In this document: positions 6,506 to 14,310 of the stretch, in pieces
How the letters are laid out: each line of letters begins with the position of its first letter
Numbering within the stretch: the stretch's first letter is position 1
NCBI GenBank assembly: GCA_022840285.1
Contig: JALHIE010000040.1
Span: forward strand, 1 to 23,493
Reading direction: 5' to 3'
Source: Porphyromonadaceae bacterium
GTDB taxonomy: Bacteria; Bacteroidota; Bacteroidia; Bacteroidales; Dysgonomonadaceae
Length of the DNA: 23,493 nucleotides
Made by a program: the position numbers and the translations under genes
Notes under the pieces: model-generated
Seen by the model: only the letters and a program-made list of their open reading frames with translations
Told to the model about the DNA's origin: nothing
Database searches by the model: none

Positions 6506-8440
6506 TTACGACTTATAATTGCGTTGTTGTCTCACGATAAATTCATAGAACCGGTCGTCATGACGCAAGGCCTCACCCTCTTCTGTCTGATGTTCCAAAC
6601 GGAAGTGTCCGCCACAGGATTCTTCCCTGTCTAACGCATCGTGAGCCATAAGTTCGCCTATTTCGATAAAATCGGCAAGACGAAGAGCTTTTTCCAACTC
6701 AATATTCAACGAGCTCTTTTCGCCCGGTATCCGTACATCTGCCCAGAACTCCTTTTTCAATACTTTCAGGTCTTCGATGGCTTTCTTTAACCCTTCGGCT
6801 TCTCGGCCCATCCCCACTAAATCCCACATAATGTGTCCGAGTTTCTTATGGAAGTAGTCCACGGAATGGTTGCCTTTTATGTTCATGAGCCTTTCCATAC
6901 GCGCATCGATATCTTTTTCTGCTTTTTCGAACTCGGGGCTGTCGGTGTTGAACCTGGGGACCCTGATCTGGTCGGCCAGGTAACTTTGTATGGTGTAGGG
7001 TAAAACGAAATACCCGTCGGCCAATCCCTGCATCAATGCGGAGGCTCCCAGGCGGTTCGCACCGTGATCGGAGAAGTTGGCTTCACCGATGGCAAAAAGT
7101 CCGGGTACGGAGGTCATCAGTTCGTAATCTACCCAAATCCCACCCATCGTATAGTGGATGGCGGGGTAGATCATCATCGGGGTTTCGTACGGATTATCGT
7201 CAACGATCTTCTCATACATCTGGAAAAGGTTACCGTAACGGGCTTCCACCACATCTTTGCCCAGACGCTTGATGGCATCGGCAAAATCGAGGTAAACGGC
7301 CAGTCCGGTCGTTCCAACTCCGTAGCCTGCATCGCAGCGCTCCTTGGCTGCGCGTGACGCCACGTCGCGGGGGACGAGGTTCCCGAAAGCGGGGTAGCGG
7401 CGTTCCAGGTAGTAATCCCGATCTTCTTCTTTTATCTCTGTCGGCCTCAGTTTCCCTTCGCGAATGGCCTTGGCATCCTCAAGCTTTTTGGGCACCCATA
7501 TCCGGCCGTCATTACGCAACGATTCCGACATCAACGTCAGTTTCGATTGGAATTCACCGTGAACGGGAATACACGTCGGATGGATCTGAGCCATACAGGG
7601 ATTGGCAAAATATGCGCCTTTCTTGTAACATTGCCAGGCAGCAGATCCGTTGGAGGTCATCGCGTTGGTGGAGAGGAAGAACGTATTTCCGTATCCGCCG
7701 GTAGCGATCACAACCGCGTGAGCTGCAAATCTTTCCAGCTTTCCGGTTACGAGGTTGCGGGCTATGATTCCGCGGGCACGTCCGTCGATGATCACCAGGT
7801 CAACCATCTCGTAACGTGTATATAGTTTTACCTGTTTCTTATTTACAGCACGGCTCAATGCGCTGTATGCGCCGAGAAGCAATTGCTGGCCGGTCTGTCC
7901 GCGGGCATAAAAAGTCCTGGACACCTGCGCGCCCCCGAAAGAACGGTTGTCGAGCAACCCTCCGTACTCGCGGGCAAAAGGGACACCCTGGGCCACACAC
8001 TGGTCGATGATGTTGTTGGAGACTTCGGCCAGGCGGTAGACGTTGGCTTCACGTGCGCGGTAGTCACCCCCTTTAATCGTGTCGTAGAACAAGCGGTATA
8101 CGGAGTCGCCGTCGTTTTGATAGTTTTTTGCAGCATTGATCCCTCCCTGTGCGGCAATGGAGTGCGCGCGACGGGGCGAATCCTGGATGCAAAAATTCAA
8201 CACATTGAATCCCAGCTCGCCCAGTGATGCTGCTGCCGATGCTCCGGCAAGTCCGGTCCCGACGACAATAATGTCGAGGCGGCGCTTATTGGCGGGGTTG
8301 ACCAGTTTTTGGTTTGCCTTGTAGGACGACCATTTTTCGGCGAGGGGACCTTTCGGAATTTTCGAGTCCAACTTTATTTTATTGTCTGTCTGAGTAGTGT
8401 TGTTTTCTACTTTTGCAGTTTCGTCTTCTTTGTTTATCAT
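6506..8440 (-). CDS. frdA: Fumarate reductase/succinate dehydrogenase flavoprotein subunit
   Basis: Catalytic subunit interconverting fumarate and succinate; 644 residues. The dinucleotide-binding motif GTGLAGASAA is at 61-70. H93 in RAHSIAAQGGINA is the residue that covalently binds FAD. H287 (IHPT), R358 (PRDVASRA, the catalytic proton-shuttle arginine) and H429 (HYTMGG) complete the active site. The first 21 residues are polar, Asn/Thr/Lys/Glu-rich and look disordered, and precede the point (KLDSKIPKGPLAEKW) where relatives I recall begin. There is no ATG or GTG at that point, only a TTG leucine codon, so I keep the upstream ATG, which lies 27 nt after frdC. The next gene, frdB, follows after 20 nt. 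Confidence 0.97.
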   Translation of the reverse strand: MINKEDETAKVENNTTQTDNKIKLDSKIPKGPLAEKWSSYKANQKLVNPANKRRLDIIVVGTGLAGASAAASLGELGFNVLNFCIQDSPRRAHSIAAQGGINAAKNYQNDGDSVYRLFYDTIKGGDYRAREANVYRLAEVSNNIIDQCVAQGVPFAREYGGLLDNRSFGGAQVSRTFYARGQTGQQLLLGAYSALSRAVNKKQVKLYTRYEMVDLVIIDGRARGIIARNLVTGKLERFAAHAVVIATGGYGNTFFLSTNAMTSNGSAAWQCYKKGAYFANPCMAQIHPTCIPVHGEFQSKLTLMSESLRNDGRIWVPKKLEDAKAIREGKLRPTEIKEEDRDYYLERRYPAFGNLVPRDVASRAAKERCDAGYGVGTTGLAVYLDFADAIKRLGKDVVEARYGNLFQMYEKIVDDNPYETPMMIYPAIHYTMGGIWVDYELMTSVPGLFAIGEANFSDHGANRLGASALMQGLADGYFVLPYTIQSYLADQIRVPRFNTDSPEFEKAEKDIDARMERLMNIKGNHSVDYFHKKLGHIMWDLVGMGREAEGLKKAIEDLKVLKKEFWADVRIPGEKSSLNIELEKALRLADFIEIGELMAHDALDREESCGGHFRLEHQTEEGEALRHDDRFYEFIVRQQRNYKS

Positions 8441-8467
8441 AATGTTTTTAAATTTTTATACGTAAAA

Positions 8468-9091
8468 TTAGGCGCCAAAGCCGAGCAGATAATAAACCGG
8501 CAGCCAGATCTGGTTGCTCCATCCCAGGGTTTGCATGGCGCTCCAGAACCCGTGTGTAAGGTGATACCATAGCGCAACAAGCCACACGATATAGATAATG
8601 CTGTAAAGCGGTTGAGTGAACAGTTCGCGGATAAAGTAGGCTCCATCCGTCGGATCGTGGTAGCCCGCAGCAGCGTAGTTGTGTCCGTGCATCAGTTCTA
8701 CCAATTGCATTTTCGACCAGAAATGGATCAAGTGAAGCACCAAAAATCCCAGGATGATGGTCCCCAGAACGAACATGTTTTTCGATGCCCACGAGACGTT
8801 CTTTTGCGGCTGAGAAACAGCGTACTTGTTTGATCCTCTTGCTTTCTGGTTCTGAAGCGTCAGGATGGACGCGTAGATAATGTGGACAATGAAACCCAAC
8901 GCCAGAATTCCGGTAGCGATAAGTGCGTACCAGTTGGCTCCCAGCAGCGATGCGATGGTGTTGTATGCATCTGCCGAAAGGATCACCACGAAATTCATCA
9001 AACTGTGGAACATCAAAAACAGGACGAGAAACAGACCGGAAATACTCATAATCAGCTTCCGTCCAATAGAAGATTTTAATAGCCAGCTCAT
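8468..9091 (-). CDS. frdC: Fumarate reductase/succinate dehydrogenase cytochrome b subunit (type B, five-helix)
   Basis: Membrane anchor that exchanges electrons with menaquinone; 207 residues with five hydrophobic helices. Candidate heme-ligand histidines are H29 (MFHSLMN), H70 (FIVHIIY), H120/H123 (LHLIHFW) and H177/H180 (WYHLTHGFW). This pattern fits the di-heme, single-polypeptide anchor of type B quinol:fumarate reductases, which agrees with the absence of a separate frdD/sdhD gene. It is the first gene of frdC-frdA-frdB, with a putative promoter about 100 nt upstream (-7 box 9206-9199). Confidence 0.93.
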   Translation of the reverse strand: MSWLLKSSIGRKLIMSISGLFLVLFLMFHSLMNFVVILSADAYNTIASLLGANWYALIATGILALGFIVHIIYASILTLQNQKARGSNKYAVSQPQKNVSWASKNMFVLGTIILGFLVLHLIHFWSKMQLVELMHGHNYAAAGYHDPTDGAYFIRELFTQPLYSIIYIVWLVALWYHLTHGFWSAMQTLGWSNQIWLPVYYLLGFGA

Positions 9092-9198
9092 AAAGTTTTT
9101 GTTTAAAATTTATTTAGTAATTATATTGATTTTCAGTTACCGCGATTAAGAAATGAAAAATTTGCTTTAATAGGAATGTGGAAATTCAATTGAGAGCA

Positions 9199-9206
9199 CA
9201 AAAATA
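9199..9206 (-). promoter_or_regulatory. Putative -7 box of frdCAB
   Basis: TATTTTTG on the minus strand is a perfect TAnnTTTG match, predicting a leader of about 100 nt before the frdC ATG. The expected -33 TTG is not clear; a T-rich tract (complement of 9222-9227) lies near the right distance. Confidence 0.5.
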
Positions 9207-9324
9207 GCATTTTATAACATCAAAAAAGAATAAATCGGGGAATAATTTTTTCGGCTCTCTTATTTAGAAACGTTCTTTTTAGCGGTCTTTGAGTCCGGAA
9301 TATTCGGTATTTATTTTACGATAC

Positions 9325-9357
9325 TTTTCGTTATTATATTTATTAAATGTAATTTTG
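9325..9357 (+). promoter_or_regulatory. Putative promoter of the EEP lipoprotein gene
   Basis: TAATTTTG (9350-9357) is a perfect -7 box. TTTT (9325-9328) is an imperfect -33 element with a 21-nt spacer. The predicted leader is about 70 nt. Confidence 0.45.
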
Positions 9358-9432
9358 AGGGATGGAAATGCCGGTTGCTTGCCGGTTCAGTTACACGGTT
9401 GAAATCCGACATAACAAGTAAAGTATATTCAT

Positions 9433-10284
9433 ATGAAACGATTCTCATTCTTTTTTCTGCTTTTTTCAAGCCTGATTTTAATGGGTTGTTCAACAGCCAC
9501 AAAAGATCTCACGATGAACATTGCCACGTTTAACGTCCGTATGGATACAGAAAGAGACAGCCTGAATGCCTGGAAGCACCGCAAGGAGATGGTGAAGAGC
9601 CTGATCCGGTTTCACGACTTCGATATTTTTGGCACGCAGGAGGCGTTTAAACATCAGTTGACCGATATCCTCGAGCTGGGAAATTATGCATACGTGGGTT
9701 CAGGGCGTGATGATGGAAAAGATGCCGGTGAACATTCGGCCATTGTTTATAAAAAGGAGCGGTTCGATTTGTTGGAGAAAGGCGATTTCTGGTTTGCGGA
9801 AGACCCCGATGTGCCGGGAAAGGGCTGGGATGCTACTTGCTGCAACAGGATCTGCTCGTGGGCAAAGTTTAAAGATAAAAAAACGGCGAAAACGTTTTAT
9901 CTGTTTAACTCACATTACGATCACCAGGGACGTGAAGCGCGAAAGAACTCGTCGCTGTTGCTGCTGAAGAAAATGGAAGAGATTGCCGGAAAAAACGTGG
10001 TTTTCTGCACAGGAGACTTCAACGCCTCGCCCGACGACGAACCCGTACAAATCCTGAGGAGCGACGGGAGGCTGAAAGATTCTTTCCTGATATCGGAACA
10101 GCCGCCTTACGGTACGGAGGGGACGTTCAATTCCTTTAACCTGAATTCTCCGATGAATGTACGAATTGATTATGTCTGGGTCTCGGAGGGGGTGAAAGTC
10201 AATAGATACGGCGTGCTGAATGAGGTGCCATACGGCCGCTTTCCGTCCGACCATTTTCCGGTGATGATCAACGTCTCTTTTTAA
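9433..10284 (+). CDS. Exported endonuclease/exonuclease/phosphatase (EEP) family lipoprotein
   Basis: 283-residue Mg-dependent phosphodiesterase/phosphatase-type hydrolase of the DNase I-like superfamily, predicted to act outside the cytoplasm. A signal peptide with lipobox LMGC (C19 lipidated) is followed by the EEP fold. The superfamily motifs are intact: N34 (ATFNVR), E70 (GTQEA, metal ligand), H161 (FNSHYDHQG), D195 and N197 (TGDFNA), D246 (RIDYVWVS), and the catalytic pair D273-H274 (SDHFPV). The substrate is unknown; in Bacteroidetes such secreted members are scattered among nutrient-scavenging genes and can act on nucleic acids, phospholipids or sugar phosphates. It stands alone, bounded by its own promoter and a palindromic terminator. 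Confidence 0.9.
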   Translation: MKRFSFFFLLFSSLILMGCSTATKDLTMNIATFNVRMDTERDSLNAWKHRKEMVKSLIRFHDFDIFGTQEAFKHQLTDILELGNYAYVGSGRDDGKDAGEHSAIVYKKERFDLLEKGDFWFAEDPDVPGKGWDATCCNRICSWAKFKDKKTAKTFYLFNSHYDHQGREARKNSSLLLLKKMEEIAGKNVVFCTGDFNASPDDEPVQILRSDGRLKDSFLISEQPPYGTEGTFNSFNLNSPMNVRIDYVWVSEGVKVNRYGVLNEVPYGRFPSDHFPVMINVSF

Positions 10285-10316
10285 AAGGACAGGCGGCATC
10301 GATGCCGCCTGTCCTT
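10285..10316. terminator. Perfect 32-nt palindrome shared as terminator by EEP and aminotransferase genes
   Basis: AAGGACAGGCGGCATC (10285-10300) is followed by its exact reverse complement (10301-10316), with no unpaired base. It starts directly after the EEP stop and lies 17 nt beyond the convergent aminotransferase stop. On the minus strand the stem is followed by TTAAAAAG and the arm ends in CCTT, giving a short U-run. The plus side has only TT, so termination may be better for the aminotransferase. Confidence 0.75.
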
Positions 10317-10333
10317 AGCTGATATCAAGTGGA

Positions 10334-11527
10334 TTACTTCAATTTTCCCAATGCATCCTTTACCCGGGAAACAGCTTTTTCGATAGCTGAATCCGATGTG
10401 GCGTATGAGAAGCGGATGTGGCCCGGTGCGCCAAACGCATCACCGCCCACACAGGCAACATGGCCCTGTTCCAGGAGATACATGGCCAGGTCGGTAGCTG
10501 TATCAATCCTCTTTCCACCGAATTGTTTTCCCAGGTAGCTGCTGCATTCAACAAAAATGTAGAATGCGCCCTTGGGATCATTGACTTTTAAGGCCGGGAT
10601 TTCTTTCAGAAGCCTGGTGATCAGGTTTTTTCTCCTTTCAAATGCAACGCGCATCTCTTCCACGCAATCCTGACTCCCGGTATAGGCAGCTTCGGCTGCC
10701 TTTTGGGAAATAGATGAAGCGCCCGATGTGTATTGCCCCTGCAACAACCCGCAGGCGGAAGCGATCCATTTCGCTGCGGCAATCCATCCGATGCGCCAGC
10801 CAGTCATGGCGTACCCTTTGGAAACTCCGTTGACCACGATTACCCGCTCGCGGATCTCTTCAAACTGAGCAATGCTCTCGTGCTTTCCAACGTAGTTAAT
10901 GTGTTCGTAGATCTCGTCGGAAATAACGTAAATATCCGGGTGTCTTGCTAAAACTGCGGCCAGTGATTTCAATTCTTCGCGCGTGTAGACACTTCCTGTC
11001 GGATTGGATGGAGAGCACAAAATCAATGCCCTTGTTTTGAGGGTAATGGCAGCCTCCAATTGCTCTGCAGTAATCTTGTAATCCTGCTCGATGCCGGCAT
11101 ACACGTAGACCGGCTTCCCTTCGGCAATTTTTACCATCTCCGGATAACTGACCCAATAAGGAGCGGGAATGATTACTTCCTCGCCTTTATCTACAATGGA
11201 CAGAATGACGTTGCAGAGCGATTGCTTGGCTCCACCCGAAACTACGATTTGTGTAGGATCAACATCCAGGTTGTTCTCGTTTTTTAGCTTGGCGCAAATG
11301 GCTTTTTTCAGCTCGGGAAATCCAGGAACAGGAGAATAGAAAGAAAAATTATTGTCGATTGCCTTTTTGGCGGCTTCTTTTATGTGGTCGGGTGTGGAAA
11401 AATCGGGTTCGCCGACACTCATGTTAATTACGTCAATTCCTTGAGCCTTGAGCTCGTTGCTCTTTTGTGCCATCGCGAATGTTTCGGATGGGGAGAGCGA
11501 TTGCAGTCGTGCTGATAGAGGATTCAT
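10334..11527 (-). CDS. Pyridoxal-phosphate aspartate aminotransferase (class I, subgroup I-gamma type)
   Basis: Transfers the amino group between aspartate and 2-oxoglutarate, linking oxaloacetate to amino-acid synthesis; 397 residues. K237 in NGVSKGYAMTGWRIGW is the Schiff-base lysine. The cofactor residues N175 (SNPTG), D204 and Y207 (SDEIY) and R245 are present, and a C-terminal arginine in HIRFSYA binds the substrate carboxylate. The start MNPLSARLQSLSPSETFAM matches the normal family N-terminus. Related enzymes with prephenate or broader amino-acid specificity cannot be excluded. It is monocistronic: own promoter at 11600-11593, palindromic terminator downstream. Confidence 0.93.
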   Translation of the reverse strand: MNPLSARLQSLSPSETFAMAQKSNELKAQGIDVINMSVGEPDFSTPDHIKEAAKKAIDNNFSFYSPVPGFPELKKAICAKLKNENNLDVDPTQIVVSGGAKQSLCNVILSIVDKGEEVIIPAPYWVSYPEMVKIAEGKPVYVYAGIEQDYKITAEQLEAAITLKTRALILCSPSNPTGSVYTREELKSLAAVLARHPDIYVISDEIYEHINYVGKHESIAQFEEIRERVIVVNGVSKGYAMTGWRIGWIAAAKWIASACGLLQGQYTSGASSISQKAAEAAYTGSQDCVEEMRVAFERRKNLITRLLKEIPALKVNDPKGAFYIFVECSSYLGKQFGGKRIDTATDLAMYLLEQGHVACVGGDAFGAPGHIRFSYATSDSAIEKAVSRVKDALGKLK

Positions 11528-11534
11528 AAATGTG

Positions 11535-11576
11535 AGAAGTTTGATGGTTGAAGTCAGAAGTCCGGTGGCGGAAGTC
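11535..11576. repeat. Four degenerate GAAGT(C) units in the aminotransferase leader
   Basis: AGAAGT, GAAGTC, AGAAGTC and GAAGTC occur within about 40 bases of the plus strand, so the transcript reads ACTTC/GACTTC repeatedly. A related pyrimidine-rich text (AACTTCTGATTTCTG) lies before ileS at 14241-14255. Function unknown. Confidence 0.45.
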
Positions 11577-11592
11577 TGAGGTAAATCGGTTG

Positions 11593-11600
11593 CAAAAGTA
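11593..11600 (-). promoter_or_regulatory. Putative -7 box of the aminotransferase gene
   Basis: TACTTTTG on the minus strand is a perfect -7 match followed by C. It lies about 66 nt before the ATG. No convincing -33 TTG is seen. The leader between it and the ATG contains four GAAGT-type units (11535-11576). Confidence 0.5.
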
Positions 11601-11679
11601 ATTAAAAAACCGGATATTGTTGTCTATTTTCTTAAAAACAATGCAGTAAAGTCTCAAAAACACACTTTTTGCGGCCAGA

Positions 11680-11697
11680 AGTAGAATATATTCTACT
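11680..11697. promoter_or_regulatory. Perfect 18-bp palindrome, candidate operator
   Basis: AGTAGAATA followed by TATTCTACT is exactly self-complementary. It sits about 80 bp upstream of the aminotransferase -7 box and 124 bp beyond the peroxiredoxin stop. The half-site TAGAAT resembles Fur/PerR-type boxes, but the half-site spacing is two bases rather than one. There is no adjacent U-run, so a terminator is less likely. Confidence 0.4.
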
Positions 11698-11820
11698 CAA
11701 GTTGTGAAAGTTCAATAATCCATAAACTGAAAACAGCACCGTCTCAAAATGAAAACAATGCTGTCCGAAGTTGATCCGGTAAGGCAACGCCTTGCCCAAA
11801 ATCCGTCCCCTCCCGGGGTG

Positions 11821-12453
11821 TTACTTTTCAGAAAGATAGGAAGCGATTCCTTCCTGGGTTGCGCTGAGGCCCTTGTCCCCCTTATGCCAGTCGGCGGGGC
11901 ACACCTCACCGTGCTCCTCGGTAAACTGGAGTGCATCGACCACCCTTAGTACCTCGTCAACGCTTCTTCCCAACGGCATATCGTTTACCACCTGATGACG
12001 CACTATGCCAGCCTTGTCAATCAGGAACAATCCCCGGTATGCTTCGGGTGCACCGACGAAAATCGGGTTATCCGACGAATCGGTATCGTATTCTCCCGCT
12101 AATACGTCGTAAGCCATGGAGATGGTCAACGCGTGATCAGCCACAATGGGATAGGTGACTCCCTGAATTCCTCCGTCCGATTTGGGTGTTTGAAGCCATT
12201 TCCAATGGGAAACCGCAGAGTCGGTAGAACAAGCTACGACAACCGTATCGCGATTTTCAAACGCTGCTATTTTTTCCTGGAAAGCGTGCAACTCGGTCGG
12301 GCAGACGAAAGTGAAGTCTGCGGGGTAAAAGAAAAAAACCACATACTTTTTTCCTAAATAGTTATCCAACGAGAAATTATCTTCAATGATGTTCCCGTCG
12401 AGAACTGCGGGAGCCCAAAACACCGGCGCCCTTTTTCCTACTAATACTGACAT
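11821..12453 (-). CDS. Typical 2-Cys peroxiredoxin (AhpC/Prx1 family)
   Basis: Thiol peroxidase reducing H2O2, alkyl peroxides or peroxynitrite; 210 residues. The peroxidatic cysteine is C51 in PADFTFVCPTE and the resolving cysteine is C185 in HGEVCPADW; both are conserved. The segment GGIQG (94-98) replaces the GGLG loop, and the C-terminus ends in SYLSEK without the YF motif, so the enzyme should resist overoxidation. A segment of about a dozen residues (near 121-137) before RGLFLIDKAG lengthens the loop compared with short AhpC proteins. No AhpF gene is adjacent, so a thioredoxin-type reductant elsewhere is expected. Its putative promoter is divergent from that of guaB. Confidence 0.95.
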   Translation of the reverse strand: MSVLVGKRAPVFWAPAVLDGNIIEDNFSLDNYLGKKYVVFFFYPADFTFVCPTELHAFQEKIAAFENRDTVVVACSTDSAVSHWKWLQTPKSDGGIQGVTYPIVADHALTISMAYDVLAGEYDTDSSDNPIFVGAPEAYRGLFLIDKAGIVRHQVVNDMPLGRSVDEVLRVVDALQFTEEHGEVCPADWHKGDKGLSATQEGIASYLSEK

Positions 12454-12486
12454 AACTGTTATATTTGTTAATTATGAATGACCGGC

Positions 12487-12494
12487 CAAAGATA
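12487..12494 (-). promoter_or_regulatory. Putative -7 box of the peroxiredoxin gene
   Basis: TATCTTTG on the minus strand (complement of CAAAGATA), about 34 nt before the ATG. A TTTA tract near 12514 is the only -33 candidate. Confidence 0.5.
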
Positions 12495-12568
12495 GGGAAA
12501 TTTTACCGTTAAACCCGACTTTTTGCCCGCTTATCAATCATTGAATATTTCTATAACAGGAGTTTAGC

Positions 12569-12658
12569 CGTTTTAAAAAAACAATGCACCGCAATAAAAT
12601 TAACGTTTTAAAATCGTTGCATTCAATAAAAAGAGTTACTTTTGCATGCAATAAAATT
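12569..12658. repeat. Paired short direct repeats upstream of guaB
   Basis: CGTTTTAAAA occurs at 12569-12578 and 12604-12613, each followed within a few bases by a TGCA. GCAATAAAATT occurs at 12591-12601 and 12648-12658. The second copies overlap or flank the guaB promoter. They could be regulator sites or the trace of a local duplication. Confidence 0.45.
12617..12644 (+). promoter_or_regulatory. Putative guaB promoter
   Basis: TTG (12617-12619), a 17-nt spacer and TACTTTTG (12637-12644), followed by C. The predicted leader is only about 20 nt, which leaves little room for leader-based control. Confidence 0.6.
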
Positions 12659-12672
12659 TATACATAACGACT

Positions 12673-14151
12673 ATGTCATTTATTGCAGATAAAATCACAA
12701 TGGAAGGGTTGACTTTCGACGATCTGTTGTTAGTCCCTGGTTATTCCGAAGTTCTTCCCCGAAACGTAGACCTCTCTACCCGTTTTTCCAGAAACATCCC
12801 GCTGAATATCCCGATGGTGTCGGCAGCTATGGATACCGTCACGGAAACAACCATGGCTATAGCTATCGCCCGTGAAGGCGGAATAGGGGTTATACACAAA
12901 AACATGACCGTAGACGATCAGGCAAAACAGGTGCGTGCCGTGAAACGGGCGGAAAACGGGATGATCTTGAACCCCATCAGCATTCATCCCGAAAAAACGG
13001 TGGCCGATGCCCTGGGAATGATGGCCGAATATAAGATCGGAGGAATCCCGGTAGTTATCGAGGACAATACCCTGGTCGGGATAGTGACCAACCGCGACCT
13101 GCGTTTTGAACGCAACATGGATAAACTTATCCGCGAGGTGATGACCCGGGAAAACCTGATCACGACCCGCCAGACGACAGACTTGGAAGCTGCCGCCGAA
13201 ATTCTTCAACAGCACAAGATCGAAAAACTTCCTGTGGTGGATTCCAATTACCGGCTGGTGGGACTCATTACCTACAAAGATATCACCAAGGCCAAAGATA
13301 AGCCCTATGCGTCGAAAGATGAGCAAGGCAGGTTGCGTGTAGCTGCGGGGATCGGAGTGACTTTCGATTCCGTGGAAAGGGCCGCCGCACTTATCGATGC
13401 CGGGGTTGATGCCATCGTTATCGACACCGCTCACGGACATTCCAAAGGTGTGGGTGATATGCTTAAGCTTATCAAAAAAACGTTTCCCGAAATTGATGTG
13501 GTAGTGGGAAATGTTGCTACTGCCGAAGCCGCAAAATTTCTGGCAAAGGCAGGAGCCGATGGTGTGAAAGTAGGGATCGGGCCGGGATCGATCTGCACCA
13601 CGCGGATCATTGCCGGTGTGGGTGTTCCGCAACTTTCGGCAATTTACGACGTGGCACAGGCGCTAAAGGGATCGGGGGTGCCGCTCATCGCCGACGGCGG
13701 ATTGCGTTACTCGGGAGATATCGTGAAAGCGCTGGCTGCCGGCGGTTCATCCGTAATGATGGGCTCGCTGTTGGCCGGAACCGAAGAGTCACCCGGAGAA
13801 ACGATCATCTTCAACGGAAGGAAATTCAAGACCTACCGGGGCATGGGCTCGCTTTCCGCGATGCAGAAAGGTTCGAAAGACCGTTATTTCCAAGATGTGG
13901 AAGACGACATAAAAAAACTGGTTCCCGAAGGGATCGAAGCCCGGGTTCCTTTCAAGGGAACGCTTCAAGAGGTTATCTATCAGATGGTTGGTGGGCTTCG
14001 TGCCGGGATGGGATACTGCGGTGCTTCAACCATCGAAAAGCTACACGAAGCCAAATTCACCCGCATCACTTCTGCCGGATACGCTGAAAGTCATCCGCAC
14101 GGTGTGATGATCACGCGCGAAGCGCCCAACTACAGCCGGGATAAGGAATAG
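12673..14151 (+). CDS. guaB: Inosine-5'-monophosphate dehydrogenase
   Basis: NAD-dependent oxidation of IMP to XMP, the committed step of GMP synthesis; 492 residues, standard length. The TIM-barrel catalytic domain is split by a Bateman module of two CBS domains (about 95-150 and 155-207). The catalytic cysteine is C308 in GPGSICTTR. The phosphate-binding DGG (341-343) and the flap YRGMGSLSAM are intact, as is the EARVPFKG segment with the arginine that activates water. The CBS pair is expected to sense adenine and guanine nucleotides. The ATG follows a Bacteroidetes promoter closely, and the gene appears monocistronic, ending at a hairpin (14176-14217). Confidence 0.97.
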   Translation: MSFIADKITMEGLTFDDLLLVPGYSEVLPRNVDLSTRFSRNIPLNIPMVSAAMDTVTETTMAIAIAREGGIGVIHKNMTVDDQAKQVRAVKRAENGMILNPISIHPEKTVADALGMMAEYKIGGIPVVIEDNTLVGIVTNRDLRFERNMDKLIREVMTRENLITTRQTTDLEAAAEILQQHKIEKLPVVDSNYRLVGLITYKDITKAKDKPYASKDEQGRLRVAAGIGVTFDSVERAAALIDAGVDAIVIDTAHGHSKGVGDMLKLIKKTFPEIDVVVGNVATAEAAKFLAKAGADGVKVGIGPGSICTTRIIAGVGVPQLSAIYDVAQALKGSGVPLIADGGLRYSGDIVKALAAGGSSVMMGSLLAGTEESPGETIIFNGRKFKTYRGMGSLSAMQKGSKDRYFQDVEDDIKKLVPEGIEARVPFKGTLQEVIYQMVGGLRAGMGYCGASTIEKLHEAKFTRITSAGYAESHPHGVMITREAPNYSRDKE

Positions 14152-14175
14152 GTTCAGTTTATGGATAACGGTAAA

Positions 14176-14217
14176 GGTTCACAACCCCGTACGGCTCGTT
14201 CGTGTGGGGGGTGAATC
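14176..14217 (+). terminator. Probable guaB terminator hairpin
   Basis: GGTTCAC (14176-14182) pairs with GTGAATC (14211-14217), and CCCC (14185-14188) can pair with GGGG (14206-14209) around a 17-nt loop. It is followed by a T-rich but interrupted tract (TGTTTCTATTTTCT). It is weaker than the other terminators here. Confidence 0.5.
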
Positions 14218-14266
14218 CGTGTTTCTATTTTCTAAATTCCAACTTCTGATTTCTGTAAAAATTCAC

Positions 14267-14274
14267 TACCTTTG
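14267..14274 (+). promoter_or_regulatory. Putative ileS -7 box, which fixes the ileS start
   Basis: TACCTTTG followed by C. An in-frame TTG at 14272 would extend IleRS by 13 residues, but it lies inside this -7 box and could not be in the transcript. The ATG at 14311 is therefore the start. The -33 element is not obvious. Confidence 0.6.
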
Positions 14275-14310
14275 CAGACAATTTTTTTAAGTGGTATAAA
14301 AACGTTGACA

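Larger units (their letters stand above)
9092..9432. other. 341-bp divergent intergenic region between frdC and the EEP lipoprotein gene
   Basis: No credible gene is present; short ORFs here are low-complexity and on shadow frames. The region is AT-rich and contains two divergent putative -7 boxes, one for frdC (9206-9199) and one for the EEP gene (9350-9357). A short direct repeat GCCGGTT occurs twice near 9370-9386. Nothing else is seen. Confidence 0.6.

Noticed and set aside
11712..11936. 74-codon minus-strand ORF overlapping the peroxiredoxin 3' end
   Set aside because: Largely another frame of the peroxiredoxin gene with an unstructured tail; no support.
12730..13632. 300-codon minus-strand ORF opposite guaB
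   Set aside because: An antisense shadow of guaB with compositional oddities (Asp/His/Gly-rich) and no promoter or motif.
14272..14310. N-terminal extension of IleRS from a TTG at 14272
   Set aside because: The TTG is part of the TACCTTTG -7 box; the ATG at 14311 gives the normal family N-terminus.
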